DNA of 64,000 bases. Origin: Mucilaginibacter sp. JRF (GTDB lineage Bacteria > Bacteroidota > Bacteroidia > Sphingobacteriales > Sphingobacteriaceae). Position numbers and translations under genes: made by a program. The DNA lies in NCBI RefSeq assembly GCF_015223065.1, contig NZ_JADFBY010000004.1:248001-312000 (forward strand). The letters are read 5' to 3'. Numbering within the stretch: the stretch's first letter is position 1; the number at the start of each line of letters is the position of its first letter. Of this stretch, positions 33,384 to 41,944 are shown one piece after another. Under the pieces are notes generated by a model. The model saw only the letters and a program-made list of their open reading frames with translations. It made no database searches and was not told where the DNA came from.

Positions 33384-35120
33384 ATGGCAAAAACAGTGGC
33401 CGACCAATTGGTTGAAATGCTGATAAATGCGGGCATAAAACGCATATACGCCGTTACCGGCGATAGTTTGAATGAGGTTAATGATTCCGTGCGCCGATCG
33501 GGTAAGATACAGTGGGTACACGTACGCCACGAGGAAGCAGGCGCCTATGCCGCCGCTGCCGAAGCCGAACTGACCGGCATTGCCTGTTGCGCAGGCAGTA
33601 GCGGCCCGGGGCATGTGCACCTCATTAACGGACTTTATGATGCCCACCGTTCGGGCGCGTCGGTTATTGCCATTGCATCAACCATACCTACTACCGAGTT
33701 TGGAACCGAGTACTTCCAAGAAACCAGCACGCTGAAATTATTTGCCGATTGCAGTCATTATAACCAGATAGCCACTACGCCTAAACAGTTGCCACGCATG
33801 TTACAAGGCGCTATACAGGCCGCGCTGCACAAAAAGGGTGTGGCTGTTTTAGGCTTACCCGGCGATATTACCGGTTTAGATGCTGAGGAGATCACCACCG
33901 CTACGCAAAACTTTAACCCGGTGCCGGTTATCAAACCATCGGATGCTGATTTGGGTAAACTGGCAGCGGCTTTGGGTCAGCATAAAAAAATCACCATATT
34001 TTGCGGCATAGGTGCTGCCGACGCCCACGATGAAGTAGTAGCCCTATCGCAAAAGCTGAACGCTACGGTAGCCTACTCGTTCAGGGCCAAAATGGATATA
34101 CAGCACCATAACCCTAACGAGGTGGGCATGACCGGATTATTAGGCATTCCATCGGCCTACCATAGTATGCACCATTCTGATCTGATCATGCTGCTGGGTA
34201 CTGATTTCCCTTATGCTAACTTTATGCCTACCGATTGCACTATTGTACAGGTAGATACCAGGCCGGAGCGGATCGGTCGCCGTGCCAATGTTGATATTGG
34301 TTTATGCGGATCGGTAAAGGATACCCTGCAAGCCCTGCTGCCATTAGTTTCACAAAGCACCGAGGATAAATTTTTACGCGAGCAGCTGGACTTTTACGCT
34401 GAGGTAAAAAAGAAGATGCACACTTACGTGGAAGATACCGGCGATACCGACAAGATACACCCCGAATATGTATCGCACTGTATTGATGAACTGGCTAATG
34501 ATGATACTGTTTTTACGGTTGATACCGGCATGTCATGCGTATGGGGCGCACGGTATATCAATGCTACGGGTAAGCGCAAAATGCTGGGCTCGTTCAATCA
34601 TGGTTCTATGGCTAATGCCATGCCACAGGCTATTGGAGCGGCATTGGCATTTCCGGGCAGGCAGGTGGTGGCACTGTGTGGCGATGGCGGCCTATCGATG
34701 CTATTAGGTGATCTGGCGACTATCACCCAATATAAATTACCTGTAAAGATCATCGTATTCAATAATCGATCGTTAGGTATGGTGAAGCTGGAAATGGAGG
34801 TAGCCGGCTTGCCCGACTGGCAAACCGATATGCACAACCCCGATTTTATGCTGGTAGCGCAAGCCATGGGTATGCAGGGCTATACCGTTAACGAGCCATC
34901 GGGTGTTAAGGCTGCCATTAAAGCCGCCTTTGAACACGATGGTCCGGCACTGATCAACGTAATGACCGACCCGAACGCGCTGGCCATGCCACCACAAATT
35001 GAGTTTAAGCAGGTAAAAGGCATGGCTCTATCCATGACCAAAATGATACTGAACGGCCGTATGGATGAGGTACTTGATACCGTAAAAGCCAACTACAAAC
35101 ACATTAAGGATATCCTGTAA
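33384..35120 (+). CDS. poxB: Pyruvate dehydrogenase (quinone)/pyruvate oxidase
   Basis: 578 aa, three thiamine-dependent-enzyme domains in the usual order: Pyr domain (VRHEEAGAYAAAAEAELTG with the catalytic Glu), FAD/central domain (KITIFCGIGAADAHDEVVAL), and PP domain (GDGGLSMLLGDLAT to NNRSLGMVKLEM for Mg/ThDP). PoxB oxidatively decarboxylates pyruvate to acetate and CO2 and passes electrons to quinone. The C-terminal tail after MPPQIEFKQVKGMALSMTKM is short and includes a likely amphipathic lipid-binding helix. No acetate-kinase neighbour. Acetolactate synthase is the main alternative but the PoxB-type Gly/Asn pattern fits better. Confidence 0.9.
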   Translation: MAKTVADQLVEMLINAGIKRIYAVTGDSLNEVNDSVRRSGKIQWVHVRHEEAGAYAAAAEAELTGIACCAGSSGPGHVHLINGLYDAHRSGASVIAIASTIPTTEFGTEYFQETSTLKLFADCSHYNQIATTPKQLPRMLQGAIQAALHKKGVAVLGLPGDITGLDAEEITTATQNFNPVPVIKPSDADLGKLAAALGQHKKITIFCGIGAADAHDEVVALSQKLNATVAYSFRAKMDIQHHNPNEVGMTGLLGIPSAYHSMHHSDLIMLLGTDFPYANFMPTDCTIVQVDTRPERIGRRANVDIGLCGSVKDTLQALLPLVSQSTEDKFLREQLDFYAEVKKKMHTYVEDTGDTDKIHPEYVSHCIDELANDDTVFTVDTGMSCVWGARYINATGKRKMLGSFNHGSMANAMPQAIGAALAFPGRQVVALCGDGGLSMLLGDLATITQYKLPVKIIVFNNRSLGMVKLEMEVAGLPDWQTDMHNPDFMLVAQAMGMQGYTVNEPSGVKAAIKAAFEHDGPALINVMTDPNALAMPPQIEFKQVKGMALSMTKMILNGRMDEVLDTVKANYKHIKDIL

Positions 35121-35132
35121 AAACAACCATAT

Positions 35133-35172
35133 AAAAGCGAAAGCCGGGCGTTTGATCCGGCTTTTTGCTTTT
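35133..35172 (+). terminator. Terminator after poxB
   Basis: AAAGCCGG (35140-35147) / CCGGCTTT (35157-35164), flanked by AAAAGC and GCTTTT. It overlaps the expected -33 position of the pdeM promoter. Confidence 0.8.
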
Positions 35173-35183
35173 CAGTATTTGCG

Positions 35184-35191
35184 TATCTTTG
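35184..35191 (+). promoter_or_regulatory. -7 box TATCTTTG of pdeM
   Basis: Only 8 nt separate the G at 35191 from the ATG at 35200, so the mRNA must be nearly leaderless. The ATG at 35152 lies upstream of the box and inside the terminator region, and is excluded. Confidence 0.65.
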
Positions 35192-35199
35192 CACCTGAT

Positions 35200-35865
35200 A
35201 TGACGATTTGTGCGGGACTGCCTTTTAACCTTTTAGGCGAAGATCTGATATTACTTCCTCAGCGTGCCATATACTGGCAACAGCAAAAAACCCTGATAGC
35301 TGCCGATGTTCATTTGGGCAAGGTGGGTCATTTTCGTAAGGCGGGTATTGCCGTTCCGCGAGATATGGAGCAGGATGATCTGGCGATATTATCAGATTTG
35401 ATAGAAGAATACCGCCCCGAAAAGATCATGTTTTTAGGCGACCTTTTTCACAGCGACATGAATGCTGATTGGGATTGGTTTGCCATGTGGAGGCATCGTC
35501 ATGCCAAAATTGAGATGATACTCATCCGCGGCAACCACGATATTATTCACGACAGGCATTACACCGAACTGAATGTTGCCCTGCATGATGAATTGCAGGT
35601 TGGCCCTTTCCTGATGCTGCATCATCCGCTTACCGCAAAGCAAATGGAACAAGCTACAGCTTATGCCTTTTGCGGGCACATACACCCGGGCGTATCACTA
35701 AGCGGCCGTGGTCGTCAGCATATCACCCTGCCCTGCTTCGCGTTTGGCGCCAAACAAGGCATACTACCCTCATTCGGTAGATTTACCGGCCGGGTAGCCA
35801 TTCGCAACCAAAAAACGGATAGGATATTTGGGGTATTGAAGGATAAGGTGATCGCGATAGCGTAA
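35200..35865 (+). CDS. pdeM: Ligase-associated DNA damage response endonuclease PdeM
   Basis: 221 aa from MTICAGLPFNLLG. Calcineurin-like metallophosphoesterase fold: AADVHLGKVGHFRKAG, LGDLFHSDMNADW, RGNHDII, then LHHPL and CGHIHPGVSLSGRG. The five metal-ligand motifs (DxH, GD, GNHD, H, GHxH) are present. In related genomes pdeM lies with ligD-type ligase and a Lhr-like helicase; here it stands alone between poxB and a repeat cluster. The biochemical role comes from family naming and is not visible here. Another metallophosphoesterase subfamily is possible. Confidence 0.82.
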   Translation: MTICAGLPFNLLGEDLILLPQRAIYWQQQKTLIAADVHLGKVGHFRKAGIAVPRDMEQDDLAILSDLIEEYRPEKIMFLGDLFHSDMNADWDWFAMWRHRHAKIEMILIRGNHDIIHDRHYTELNVALHDELQVGPFLMLHHPLTAKQMEQATAYAFCGHIHPGVSLSGRGRQHITLPCFAFGAKQGILPSFGRFTGRVAIRNQKTDRIFGVLKDKVIAIA

Positions 35866-35892
35866 TATACTTGAGTTCATTTTTTAATCAAT

Positions 35893-35992
35893 GTCATTTC
35901 GAGCGATAGCGAGAAATCTGCACACGTTCATATTCGAGCGACAGATTTCTCCTCGTACAACCCTTCCTAAATCCTCCCACAAGGGGAGGACT
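35893..35992. repeat. R2 (partial) then R3 module
   Basis: GTCATTTCGAGCGATAGCGAG to CAGATTTCTCCTCGTA (35893-35958) is an R2 lacking its right end; CCTAAATCCTCCCACAAGGG (35968 on) is R3. R1 copy C, R2 and R3 follow, giving a 730-bp gene-free stretch made almost only of repeats. Confidence 0.6.
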
Positions 35993-36022
35993 TTTAATAT
36001 AATTATGTTATTCAAAAAAAAG

Positions 36023-36327
36023 CGCGGTGGCCTGGCAGAAAACCGGGCCAGGAGTGTGGCCTGTGGGTGGAAGGTTTTTTCTGCCTTGATGTTTGGTTAC
36101 TTTGCATCTAAGGTAAAGTAACTGGCCTCTGCGGCCAAGAGCAGACTAACGACAGTTAAAGCACATCATTTGAAATAAGTACAAATGCTCAATAAAGCAA
36201 AGTTCATTACCTGTCCTAAATTTCTTTTGAGCGATCAAAAGAAACAAAAATCGCCGGCTACGCCCTGCCCGGTGAAAGTTTGTGCTTAGGCAAGGCTTGT
36301 GCTACTCCGGGCATTTCTGATGCCGGT
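36023..36327 (+). repeat. R1 structured repeat, copy C
   Basis: Stem GGCAGAAAACC (36034-36044) / GGTTTTTTCTGCC (36073-36085), then GTTACTTT/AAAGTAAC (36096-36122), TGGCC-TCTGC-GGCCA, TTTCTTTTG/CAAAAGAAA (around 36220-36245) and GCCCGG..CCGGGC with outer CCGGC/GCCGG at the end. Confidence 0.8.
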
Positions 36328-36366
36328 AGGGTATGTTATTTATGGGTTGTGCATTCATAGATTTTT

Positions 36367-36447
36367 GGCATTTCGAGCGATCGCGAGAAATCTGCACACG
36401 TTTATAGCAAAGCGACAGATTTCTCCTCGTACCTCGTTCGAAATGAC
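36367..36447. repeat. R2 palindromic element
   Basis: GGCATTTCGAGCGATCGCG at the left and CTCGTTCGAAATGAC at the right, with GAAATCTG/CAGATTTCTC inside. One end has GGC in place of GTC. Confidence 0.7.
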
Positions 36448-36479
36448 ATGAATAATAAAGTCAAATATGTTAACTTTTC

Positions 36480-36514
36480 ATCCCCTCCCCCTCGGGGAGG
36501 GTTAGGGTGGGGTC
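36480..36514. repeat. R3 module
   Basis: CCCCTCCCCCTCGGGGAGGG then TTAGGGTGGGG, as at 33272. Confidence 0.7.
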
Positions 36515-36528
36515 TTTGGGGTACAACA

Positions 36529-36555
36529 AACCCCTGCCTTATCAGGGCAGGGGTT
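36529..36555 (-). terminator. Stem-loop after the OmpA-like gene
   Basis: AACCCCTGCC (36529-36538) / GGCAGGGGTT (36546-36555). On the minus strand a weak T tract (TTTG TTGT) follows, so a terminator function is plausible for the gene ending at 36596. Confidence 0.55.
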
Positions 36556-36595
36556 CAATCAATCTATTTACTATTATCTTATTTATGCTTGCAGC

Positions 36596-37279
36596 TTAAT
36601 TGCTGGCTTGTTGCTTAGCTTCGTTTTTCATGGCATCGTTAGCAACAATTACTATCTCTACACGGCGGTTTTGAGCACGACCATCGGCTGTTGAGTTTGA
36701 CGCGATAGGCTCGTTTTTGCCTTTACCGGTAGTGCTTAAACGCGACCCGGTAACACCGTTATCAACCAAATAGCTTTTTACTGATGATGCACGGCGTTCA
36801 GACAGCGTTTGGTTATAGCTTGCTGTACCGGTGCTATCGGTATGGCCTATGATAGAGATATTGGTTTGCGGATTATTTTTAAGCGATGTAGCTAAATTCT
36901 CCAGGTTAGTACGGGCGGCTGTTTTCAGATCGGTTTTATCAACATCGAACAATATACCTGAGTCGAACTTAACAATGATACCCTCGCCCTCGCGGGTTAC
37001 GGTTGCGCCAGGTACGGTTTGTTTTATCTCGGCTGCCTGGCGGTCCATTTTACGACCGATAAAAGCACCGGCAGTACCACCTACAGCGCCGCCAATTACG
37101 GCACCCAAAGCAGTGTTACCTGCTGCCTTACCTATAAAAGCACCTATAGTACCACCAGCCCCTGCACCTATAGCTGCACCTTTTTGGGTTTTGGTTAGCG
37201 AATCGCAACCCGATGCTATGATGCCTATGGTAGCTACAGCAATACTTAACTTAGCTATTCTTAATTTTAACGTTTTCAT
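36596..37279 (-). CDS. OmpA-family lipoprotein with glycine zipper
   Basis: 227 aa. Lipobox IIASGCDSL (Cys about 25) indicates lipid attachment. A glycine-zipper segment (GAAIGAGAGGTIGAFIGKAAG, about 36-80) resembles Gly-zipper OMP-associated proteins, and the C-terminal OmpA-like domain (about 115-215, FDVDKTDLKTAARTNLENLA, IIGHTDSTGTASYNQTLSER, RRVEIVIV) binds peptidoglycan. Its likely place is between outer membrane and cell wall. The only promoter seen is the ECF-type arrangement at 37315-37344. The length is normal for this two-domain type. Confidence 0.88.
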   Translation of the reverse strand: MKTLKLRIAKLSIAVATIGIIASGCDSLTKTQKGAAIGAGAGGTIGAFIGKAAGNTALGAVIGGAVGGTAGAFIGRKMDRQAAEIKQTVPGATVTREGEGIIVKFDSGILFDVDKTDLKTAARTNLENLATSLKNNPQTNISIIGHTDSTGTASYNQTLSERRASSVKSYLVDNGVTGSRLSTTGKGKNEPIASNSTADGRAQNRRVEIVIVANDAMKNEAKQQASN

Positions 37280-37314
37280 TTTTCGTTGTATATGTATGAT
37301 CTTGGTTAATGCTG

Positions 37315-37344
37315 ATATGACAAAGGCAGTGCCAAAAAGGTTTA
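37315..37344 (-). promoter_or_regulatory. Putative ECF-type promoter (TAAAC-N17-TGTCATAT)
   Basis: On the minus strand TAAAC (37344-37340), 17 nt, TGTCATAT (37322-37315); 35 nt remain to the ATG at 37279. Fourth instance of the arrangement in this window. Confidence 0.6.
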
Positions 37345-37504
37345 ATAATATTTACTGCGATTATTGCATCGCAATGAATACCTGAACTATAATTTTTTAA
37401 TATTTAGGAAAAGAAAATAAGGTTATAGCATTCTACGCTTATGCCATTATTACACCTATGCACAGTTTTTAGTACAACCTGACATTCTGAACCTGACAGG
37501 TCGC

Positions 37505-38833
37505 TTAATTTTTCAATGCCGACAGCGGGATGATCAGGCTGAAAGTACTGCCTTTTTCCTTCTCGGATACTACCTCTATCTCTATCTGATGAAAATCGGC
37601 AATGGATTTTACTATCGGCAAGCCCAAACCAAAGCTATCCTGCTGCAATGCGCGTTTCAATTTTTTAAAGCGATTAAAAATATACGGCAACTCCTCTGCC
37701 GAAATACCTATGCCCGTATCGGCAATATTTAATACCAGGTTGGCGGCATTTTTTCGTACGCTGATGTTGATACTGCCGCCCTCGTGGTTATATTTTATGG
37801 CGTTGTTGATGAGGTTAAACAGCAGGTTAAAAAGCAAAAACTTATTCACCTTTTGCAGCACTACATCGGTAGGCACATCAATATTGCACGTTATCTCCTT
37901 TTGTTCAAGGCGGATGGATATTTCGTCCTGCACATCATGCAGCATTTGGTTCAGGTTTACCTCATCCTCCTTGATGAATTGCTCATTCTCAATTTGCGAT
38001 ATTAGTAACAGTGTTTTGGTAATGCTTTTTAACCGGTTAAGTATACGCTGCATTTCAAGCAAACGCACCTTCAGGTCGTCGGCAATATCCTCCTCTACAA
38101 ACATGTTCTCAATTTTTGTTTGCAGAATGGATATCGGCGTCATCAACTCGTGCGAGGCATTGGAAATAAACTCCCGTTCCTTTTGAAACTTGTCGGTTAT
38201 AGTTTCCATCATGCGGTGTATGCTGATGTCGAGATACTGGAAATCTGTTGTTCTGGTGCGCACCTTTCTGTAACTATCAATATAAGGGAACCGACTACTA
38301 TTAAGCCTCGTTTTAATGATCTGCCTCAACGGTCGCAATACATAGTTTGAGTAAAGCTGATCGGCCAGGATGGTTAGCAATATCATACACACCAGCACCA
38401 AAAAGGCAATTTTTTGCAGCGGCCCACTGGTATCATCAAGGGTTGATACACTTTTGCCCACCTCCAGCAAATAGTTCTTTTTATTTACCTTGAAGGTATG
38501 GCTCAATATGCGGTATTCAATGGTATCACCCTCTACAATACGGCGTTCGTTCAATATGGTATCCAGCTTTTCGCGGGCATCCACTTCATCAAGGCTAATG
38601 TATTCCTCCTTTAATAATGTATAACTGCCATAGCTTTCACCATCAGTTATGTAATTGCCAATGCCAAGAGTTTTAACAATCTGTAATACCTTCTCTTTTT
38701 GGGCAATGAGCTTACCATCGGTATAGCTCAGGTTTATTTGGGTGATGAGCAGGGGTAGCAACAACACAAAAAGCACCACAATTACCAGTTTTGAGATGGT
38801 ATTGAACAGGGTGAGTTTTGTATTAAGCTTCAA
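37505..38833 (-). CDS. Sensor histidine kinase
   Basis: 442 aa. Two membrane segments (about 15-35 and 140-160) bracket a roughly 100-residue periplasmic region. A HAMP-like linker leads to the dimerisation/phosphoacceptor helix with FISNASHELMTPISILQ (His) and the ATPase domain with NLINNAIKYNHEGG (N box), NIADTGIGISAEELPYIFNR (G1/F) and DSFGLGLPIVKSIADFH (G2). It phosphorylates the adjacent response regulator. It lies 11 nt after the regulator stop in the same operon, last in the order barrel, OmpR-type regulator, kinase. The signal sensed is unknown. Confidence 0.93.
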   Translation of the reverse strand: MKLNTKLTLFNTISKLVIVVLFVLLLPLLITQINLSYTDGKLIAQKEKVLQIVKTLGIGNYITDGESYGSYTLLKEEYISLDEVDAREKLDTILNERRIVEGDTIEYRILSHTFKVNKKNYLLEVGKSVSTLDDTSGPLQKIAFLVLVCMILLTILADQLYSNYVLRPLRQIIKTRLNSSRFPYIDSYRKVRTRTTDFQYLDISIHRMMETITDKFQKEREFISNASHELMTPISILQTKIENMFVEEDIADDLKVRLLEMQRILNRLKSITKTLLLISQIENEQFIKEDEVNLNQMLHDVQDEISIRLEQKEITCNIDVPTDVVLQKVNKFLLFNLLFNLINNAIKYNHEGGSINISVRKNAANLVLNIADTGIGISAEELPYIFNRFKKLKRALQQDSFGLGLPIVKSIADFHQIEIEVVSEKEKGSTFSLIIPLSALKN

Positions 38834-38844
38834 ATATTTACCGT

Positions 38845-39528
38845 TTAACTGTTTATAACAATTTTATAGCCCAGTCCGCGCACGGTTTCTAACCAGTTAG
38901 GGGCGGCATAGGCATTCAGTTTTTTACGTATGTTTTTGATGTGGGCATCAATATAGTTCGAGTCGTAATCATCATTAACCACGCTGCCCCAAATATGTTC
39001 GCTTAGCTGGGTGCGGGTTAGGGTGCGGTTTTTATGCAGCAGCATGTAGGCTATCAGGTCAAACTCCTTTTTGGTGATGGCGCTAACCACATCACCCTCA
39101 TGGCTGATAGTGCGTTCGGTAAGGTTGATCAAAAAATCGCCCAGTGTTACTGTATTTTGCTTAAGGCCGAACTTGCGGCGGGTAATGGCCTGCATACGGC
39201 TTTGCAACTCGAGCAACGAGAATGGTTTAGGCACATAATCATCAGCACCCAAATCGAGGCCTGTTATACGGTCGTTCACCTCGGCACGGGCGGTAAGGAT
39301 AATACAAGCCGCTTCGGGATTACTTGCTTTGGCTTCCTTTAACAGATCCAATCCCTCATAATCAGGCAAACCAAGATCGATCAGTATAAAATCGTACAGG
39401 TTTACCGATATTTTTTCGGACGCGGTACGACCATTATAGGCTACTTCGCAAACGTAGTTGTTGTTGGTCAGAAAAATATCTACTTCCCGGGCCAGTGAGC
39501 GTTCATCCTCTATAATGAGTACATTCAT
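38845..39528 (-). CDS. OmpR-family response regulator
   Basis: 227 aa. Receiver domain (1-120) with acidic pocket (IEDERSL), the phosphoacceptor Asp in ILIDLGLPDYEG, Thr/Ser (IILTARAE) and Lys (YVPKPFSL). The C-terminal winged helix (about 130-225) has TKKEFDLIAYMLLHKNRTLT and YIDAHIKNIRKKL. It starts 6 nt downstream of the beta-barrel gene and 11 nt upstream of the kinase. Likely targets include its own operon. Confidence 0.94.
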   Translation of the reverse strand: MNVLIIEDERSLAREVDIFLTNNNYVCEVAYNGRTASEKISVNLYDFILIDLGLPDYEGLDLLKEAKASNPEAACIILTARAEVNDRITGLDLGADDYVPKPFSLLELQSRMQAITRRKFGLKQNTVTLGDFLINLTERTISHEGDVVSAITKKEFDLIAYMLLHKNRTLTRTQLSEHIWGSVVNDDYDSNYIDAHIKNIRKKLNAYAAPNWLETVRGLGYKIVINS

Positions 39529-39534
39529 CGGTTT

Positions 39535-40410
39535 TTAATAGAACAGGTAATAAAACGTTAAATTAAAAAAAGATGCGTGCCTGTTTTGCAATGCGTTTTC
39601 AACATTTACAGGTATAGAGTAGCGGTAGGCTGCCTCAAGTGTATAATGCGGGGTATTATAAGCCACCGGCACTTTCAGGTAATAATTTAACGCGGTAAAG
39701 CGCCCGTTGTTACGACTAAGCATAGCCGAGCTGAATATCTTATCGCGATTGTGCAGGTAGAATCTGTCCTCCGAGTATTTCTTAACAAAGTTTTGCGTAC
39801 CAATGATCATGTTTATTGATGGATTAAAAGTCAAATAATCCTCATCAGTAAAAATGCTCCAGTTGGGTTCAAAGTTTTTTGACTGGCTAATGGTCAGGAA
39901 AAAATCGTTGGATTTACCGAACAAAAAATCGGCTGTAACGCTCGATTTCATGATATTCCAATCGTAGGAGTTCTTGAAATTAATATCGTTTGTTGATGCT
40001 GATTTGATGATGCGCGCATCATTATTAAATATAAAGCGGGTATAGCTGATGTTGCTTGAGTACTTTTTGTTTTTTGATTTAAAGTAATAACCCGCGCCCA
40101 GGTCAACCTCGTCAAAAACAGGATCGTAACCTAAAACCTTAAGCGCCGAACCATAAACAAAAAAGCCCGACTTATCATTGTAAACCACATCGGTAGCTAC
40201 ATAGGGGTACTTTACCGGCCCTACCCTGCCAAAAAAAATGGCATCGTTACCGTAATTTATACCTACCGATACCGAACGTTTGCGCACCTGCACACTGTCG
40301 CTATCGGCCACGGCGGTTTTGGCGGCGGTTAAAAAATAACGCGGCTCGGTAGCGGCGGCATCAGCCACAGCATACAAAAACGAAAAAATAAATAAGCCTA
40401 AATATTTCAT
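39535..40410 (-). CDS. Outer-membrane beta-barrel protein in the two-component operon
   Basis: 291 aa. Signal peptide (MKYLGLFIFSFLYAVADA). The rest is a strand-rich barrel with alternating aromatic residues, as in KRSVSVGINYGNDAIFFGRV, GSALKVLGYDPVFDEVDLGA, YSSNISYTRFIF and the final FFNLTFYYLFY. No TonB box or enzyme motif. Located between a small Lys-rich protein and the response regulator, it may be the sensor's partner or its regulated target. Not recognised as a named family. Confidence 0.75.
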   Translation of the reverse strand: MKYLGLFIFSFLYAVADAAATEPRYFLTAAKTAVADSDSVQVRKRSVSVGINYGNDAIFFGRVGPVKYPYVATDVVYNDKSGFFVYGSALKVLGYDPVFDEVDLGAGYYFKSKNKKYSSNISYTRFIFNNDARIIKSASTNDINFKNSYDWNIMKSSVTADFLFGKSNDFFLTISQSKNFEPNWSIFTDEDYLTFNPSINMIIGTQNFVKKYSEDRFYLHNRDKIFSSAMLSRNNGRFTALNYYLKVPVAYNTPHYTLEAAYRYSIPVNVENALQNRHASFFNLTFYYLFY

Positions 40411-40429
40411 TTACCGTGTTACTACAGAA

Positions 40430-40765
40430 TTAACCGCCATTACGCCTGAGTATCTCCGGTGGACGCTCCATACCATCCGGCCTGCGCTGCTTGCGCTTCT
40501 TGGTCTGGTCGTTATCCTCGCCTACCTTTTCAGGTTTAAGTTGCTTTTTTGCTTTCGCAATTTCCTTTATTTTATTCTTTTCATCTTCCTCTTGTTGTTT
40601 TTTTGACCGCTTGTTGATAATTGTATCGCCACGGGTTTGAAAAAAGGAAGAAGTACGGGTTTCAAAAGTACGCAGATTGGATGCAGTATACCCACTTTTT
40701 TTTGCAGCGGATGATAATAGCGGCACTGCCAGGAGCAACAGTATTATGTAAAACCACTTTATCAT
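40430..40765 (-). CDS. Small exported Lys/Glu-rich protein, first gene of the two-component operon
   Basis: 111 aa. A signal peptide (WFYIILLLLAVPLLSSA) leads to a strongly charged body: RSKKQQEEDEKNKIKEIAKA, QTKKRKQRRPDGMERPPEIL. No domain recognised; the composition is disordered-like. It precedes the barrel gene by 19 nt. A linker or surface-associated role is a guess. Confidence 0.6.
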   Translation of the reverse strand: MIKWFYIILLLLAVPLLSSAAKKSGYTASNLRTFETRTSSFFQTRGDTIINKRSKKQQEEDEKNKIKEIAKAKKQLKPEKVGEDNDQTKKRKQRRPDGMERPPEILRRNGG

Positions 40766-40828
40766 TTAACGGAGGAAAGTAAAAATATTCTCAATATCAC
40801 ACAATTAAAATTATACCCGCGCATAAAA

Positions 40829-40860
40829 AAGATAAAACCGCTATAATTAATACAGCGGTT
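40829..40860 (-). terminator. Terminator after the ApbE-like gene
   Basis: On the minus strand AACCGCT (40860-40854) and AGCGGTT (40842-40836) form a stem followed by TTATCTTTTTTA. It separates the ApbE-like gene from the two-component operon. Confidence 0.7.
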
Positions 40861-40904
40861 AATTAATTTAATTGTATATAAATTGTTTGGATGAAAATAT
40901 CTGT

Positions 40905-41783
40905 TTAAAGGGTGATGCCTTTTGAAGTGTAAACCCTGTCATGATCATCAACAATAACACAAGCTATCTGGTTAAGCCTGTTAATAAGATACATACCCGC
41001 GTTAACACCTATGCTGATAACCGGTGAGGCCATAGCATCAGCCATTTCAGCAGTTGGGCTAACTATGGTAACGCTTTTAATGGCGCTAACCTCAAAGCCT
41101 TTGCTGGTGATAGCGGTAATGTTCTTTTTAATATTCTCGGCATCTACATTTACTGATGTAGCCAATGCCAGGTTGCTGATGTTCAGTTGAGCGTAAGGCT
41201 TGTCAGCTTGCTCCGGATCGGCGGCGGCAACTGTCCACGGCTCGCTGTCGGGTTGTGTACCCCAGCCTACCATGTCGCCACCGGCATTAATAACACCGCT
41301 GCTTACACCATTCATTTGTAATACAAACTTAGCCCTGTCGGCAGCGTACCCTTTGCCATTGGCGGCAAAGCTAATGCGCATACCCTCGTGAGTTAAAAAC
41401 ACGGTTTGGGTGTTGGCATCAAGCACAACATCCTTATAGCTAACACCGGCAACCGTTTTTGGCGCGGTGCTGTAAGTAATATCAAAAGTACCGTAAGTAA
41501 GTTCGGCAACCTGTAATGAGCGATCGATCAATCTAAATAATTCGCCACTAACCTTTACAGGAGCAATGCCCGCGTTACCGTTAATTTGGTTAATGCTGCT
41601 TTCGTCGCCAAAAGTGCTCAGCAATTTATCTACACGGTTAATTTCGGCAATGGCATCATTAATGCGCTCGGTAGCCCAGCCCGGATTTTCACCTACAACG
41701 GTGATCTCGAAACGGGTGCCCATTAACATGGTTGAATGCCTGTATATGGTTGATCTGCTTACTAAATTCTTTACTGCCAGCAT
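40905..41783 (-). CDS. ApbE-like FAD:protein FMN transferase, atypical
   Basis: 292 aa. ApbE transfers FMN from FAD to a Thr or Ser of target proteins. The N-terminal part is typical: MGTRFEITVVGENPGWATER, NRVDKLLSTFGDES, SFAANGKGYAADRAK and VINAGGDMVGWG. Past it, the usual HIIDPRTG-type motif with its conserved His is not visible; ITAITSKGFEVSAIKSVTIV takes its place, though AEMADAMASPVISIG keeps the metal-binding-like AD pair. No signal peptide is evident (it begins MLAVKNLV), unlike most periplasmic ApbE. It may be a divergent or inactive member. Confidence 0.75.
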   Translation of the reverse strand: MLAVKNLVSRSTIYRHSTMLMGTRFEITVVGENPGWATERINDAIAEINRVDKLLSTFGDESSINQINGNAGIAPVKVSGELFRLIDRSLQVAELTYGTFDITYSTAPKTVAGVSYKDVVLDANTQTVFLTHEGMRISFAANGKGYAADRAKFVLQMNGVSSGVINAGGDMVGWGTQPDSEPWTVAAADPEQADKPYAQLNISNLALATSVNVDAENIKKNITAITSKGFEVSAIKSVTIVSPTAEMADAMASPVISIGVNAGMYLINRLNQIACVIVDDHDRVYTSKGITL

Positions 41784-41930
41784 ATTTATCCGGTTTTAAA
41801 TGAAACTTTTTATGCTAATACGAAAGCTAAAGTACAGGCGCTACATGAAATTAAAATGAAATGTCAGTTTAACTGTTAAAAACGCGTATAGGCATATAAA
41901 TACCCGGTTAAAAAAATGCCTGCAATAGTT

Positions 41931-41938
41931 TACTTTTG
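41931..41938 (+). promoter_or_regulatory. -7 box TACTTTTG of lpxH
   Basis: TACTTTTG ends only 6 nt before the ATG at 41945. The TTG that opens the longer frame is part of the box. Confidence 0.65.
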
Positions 41939-41944
41939 CAAAGC

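Noticed and set aside
35891..36121. 76-aa open frame in the repeat cluster
   Set aside because: Made of R2, R3 and R1 repeat sequence; similar frames do not persist in the other copies.
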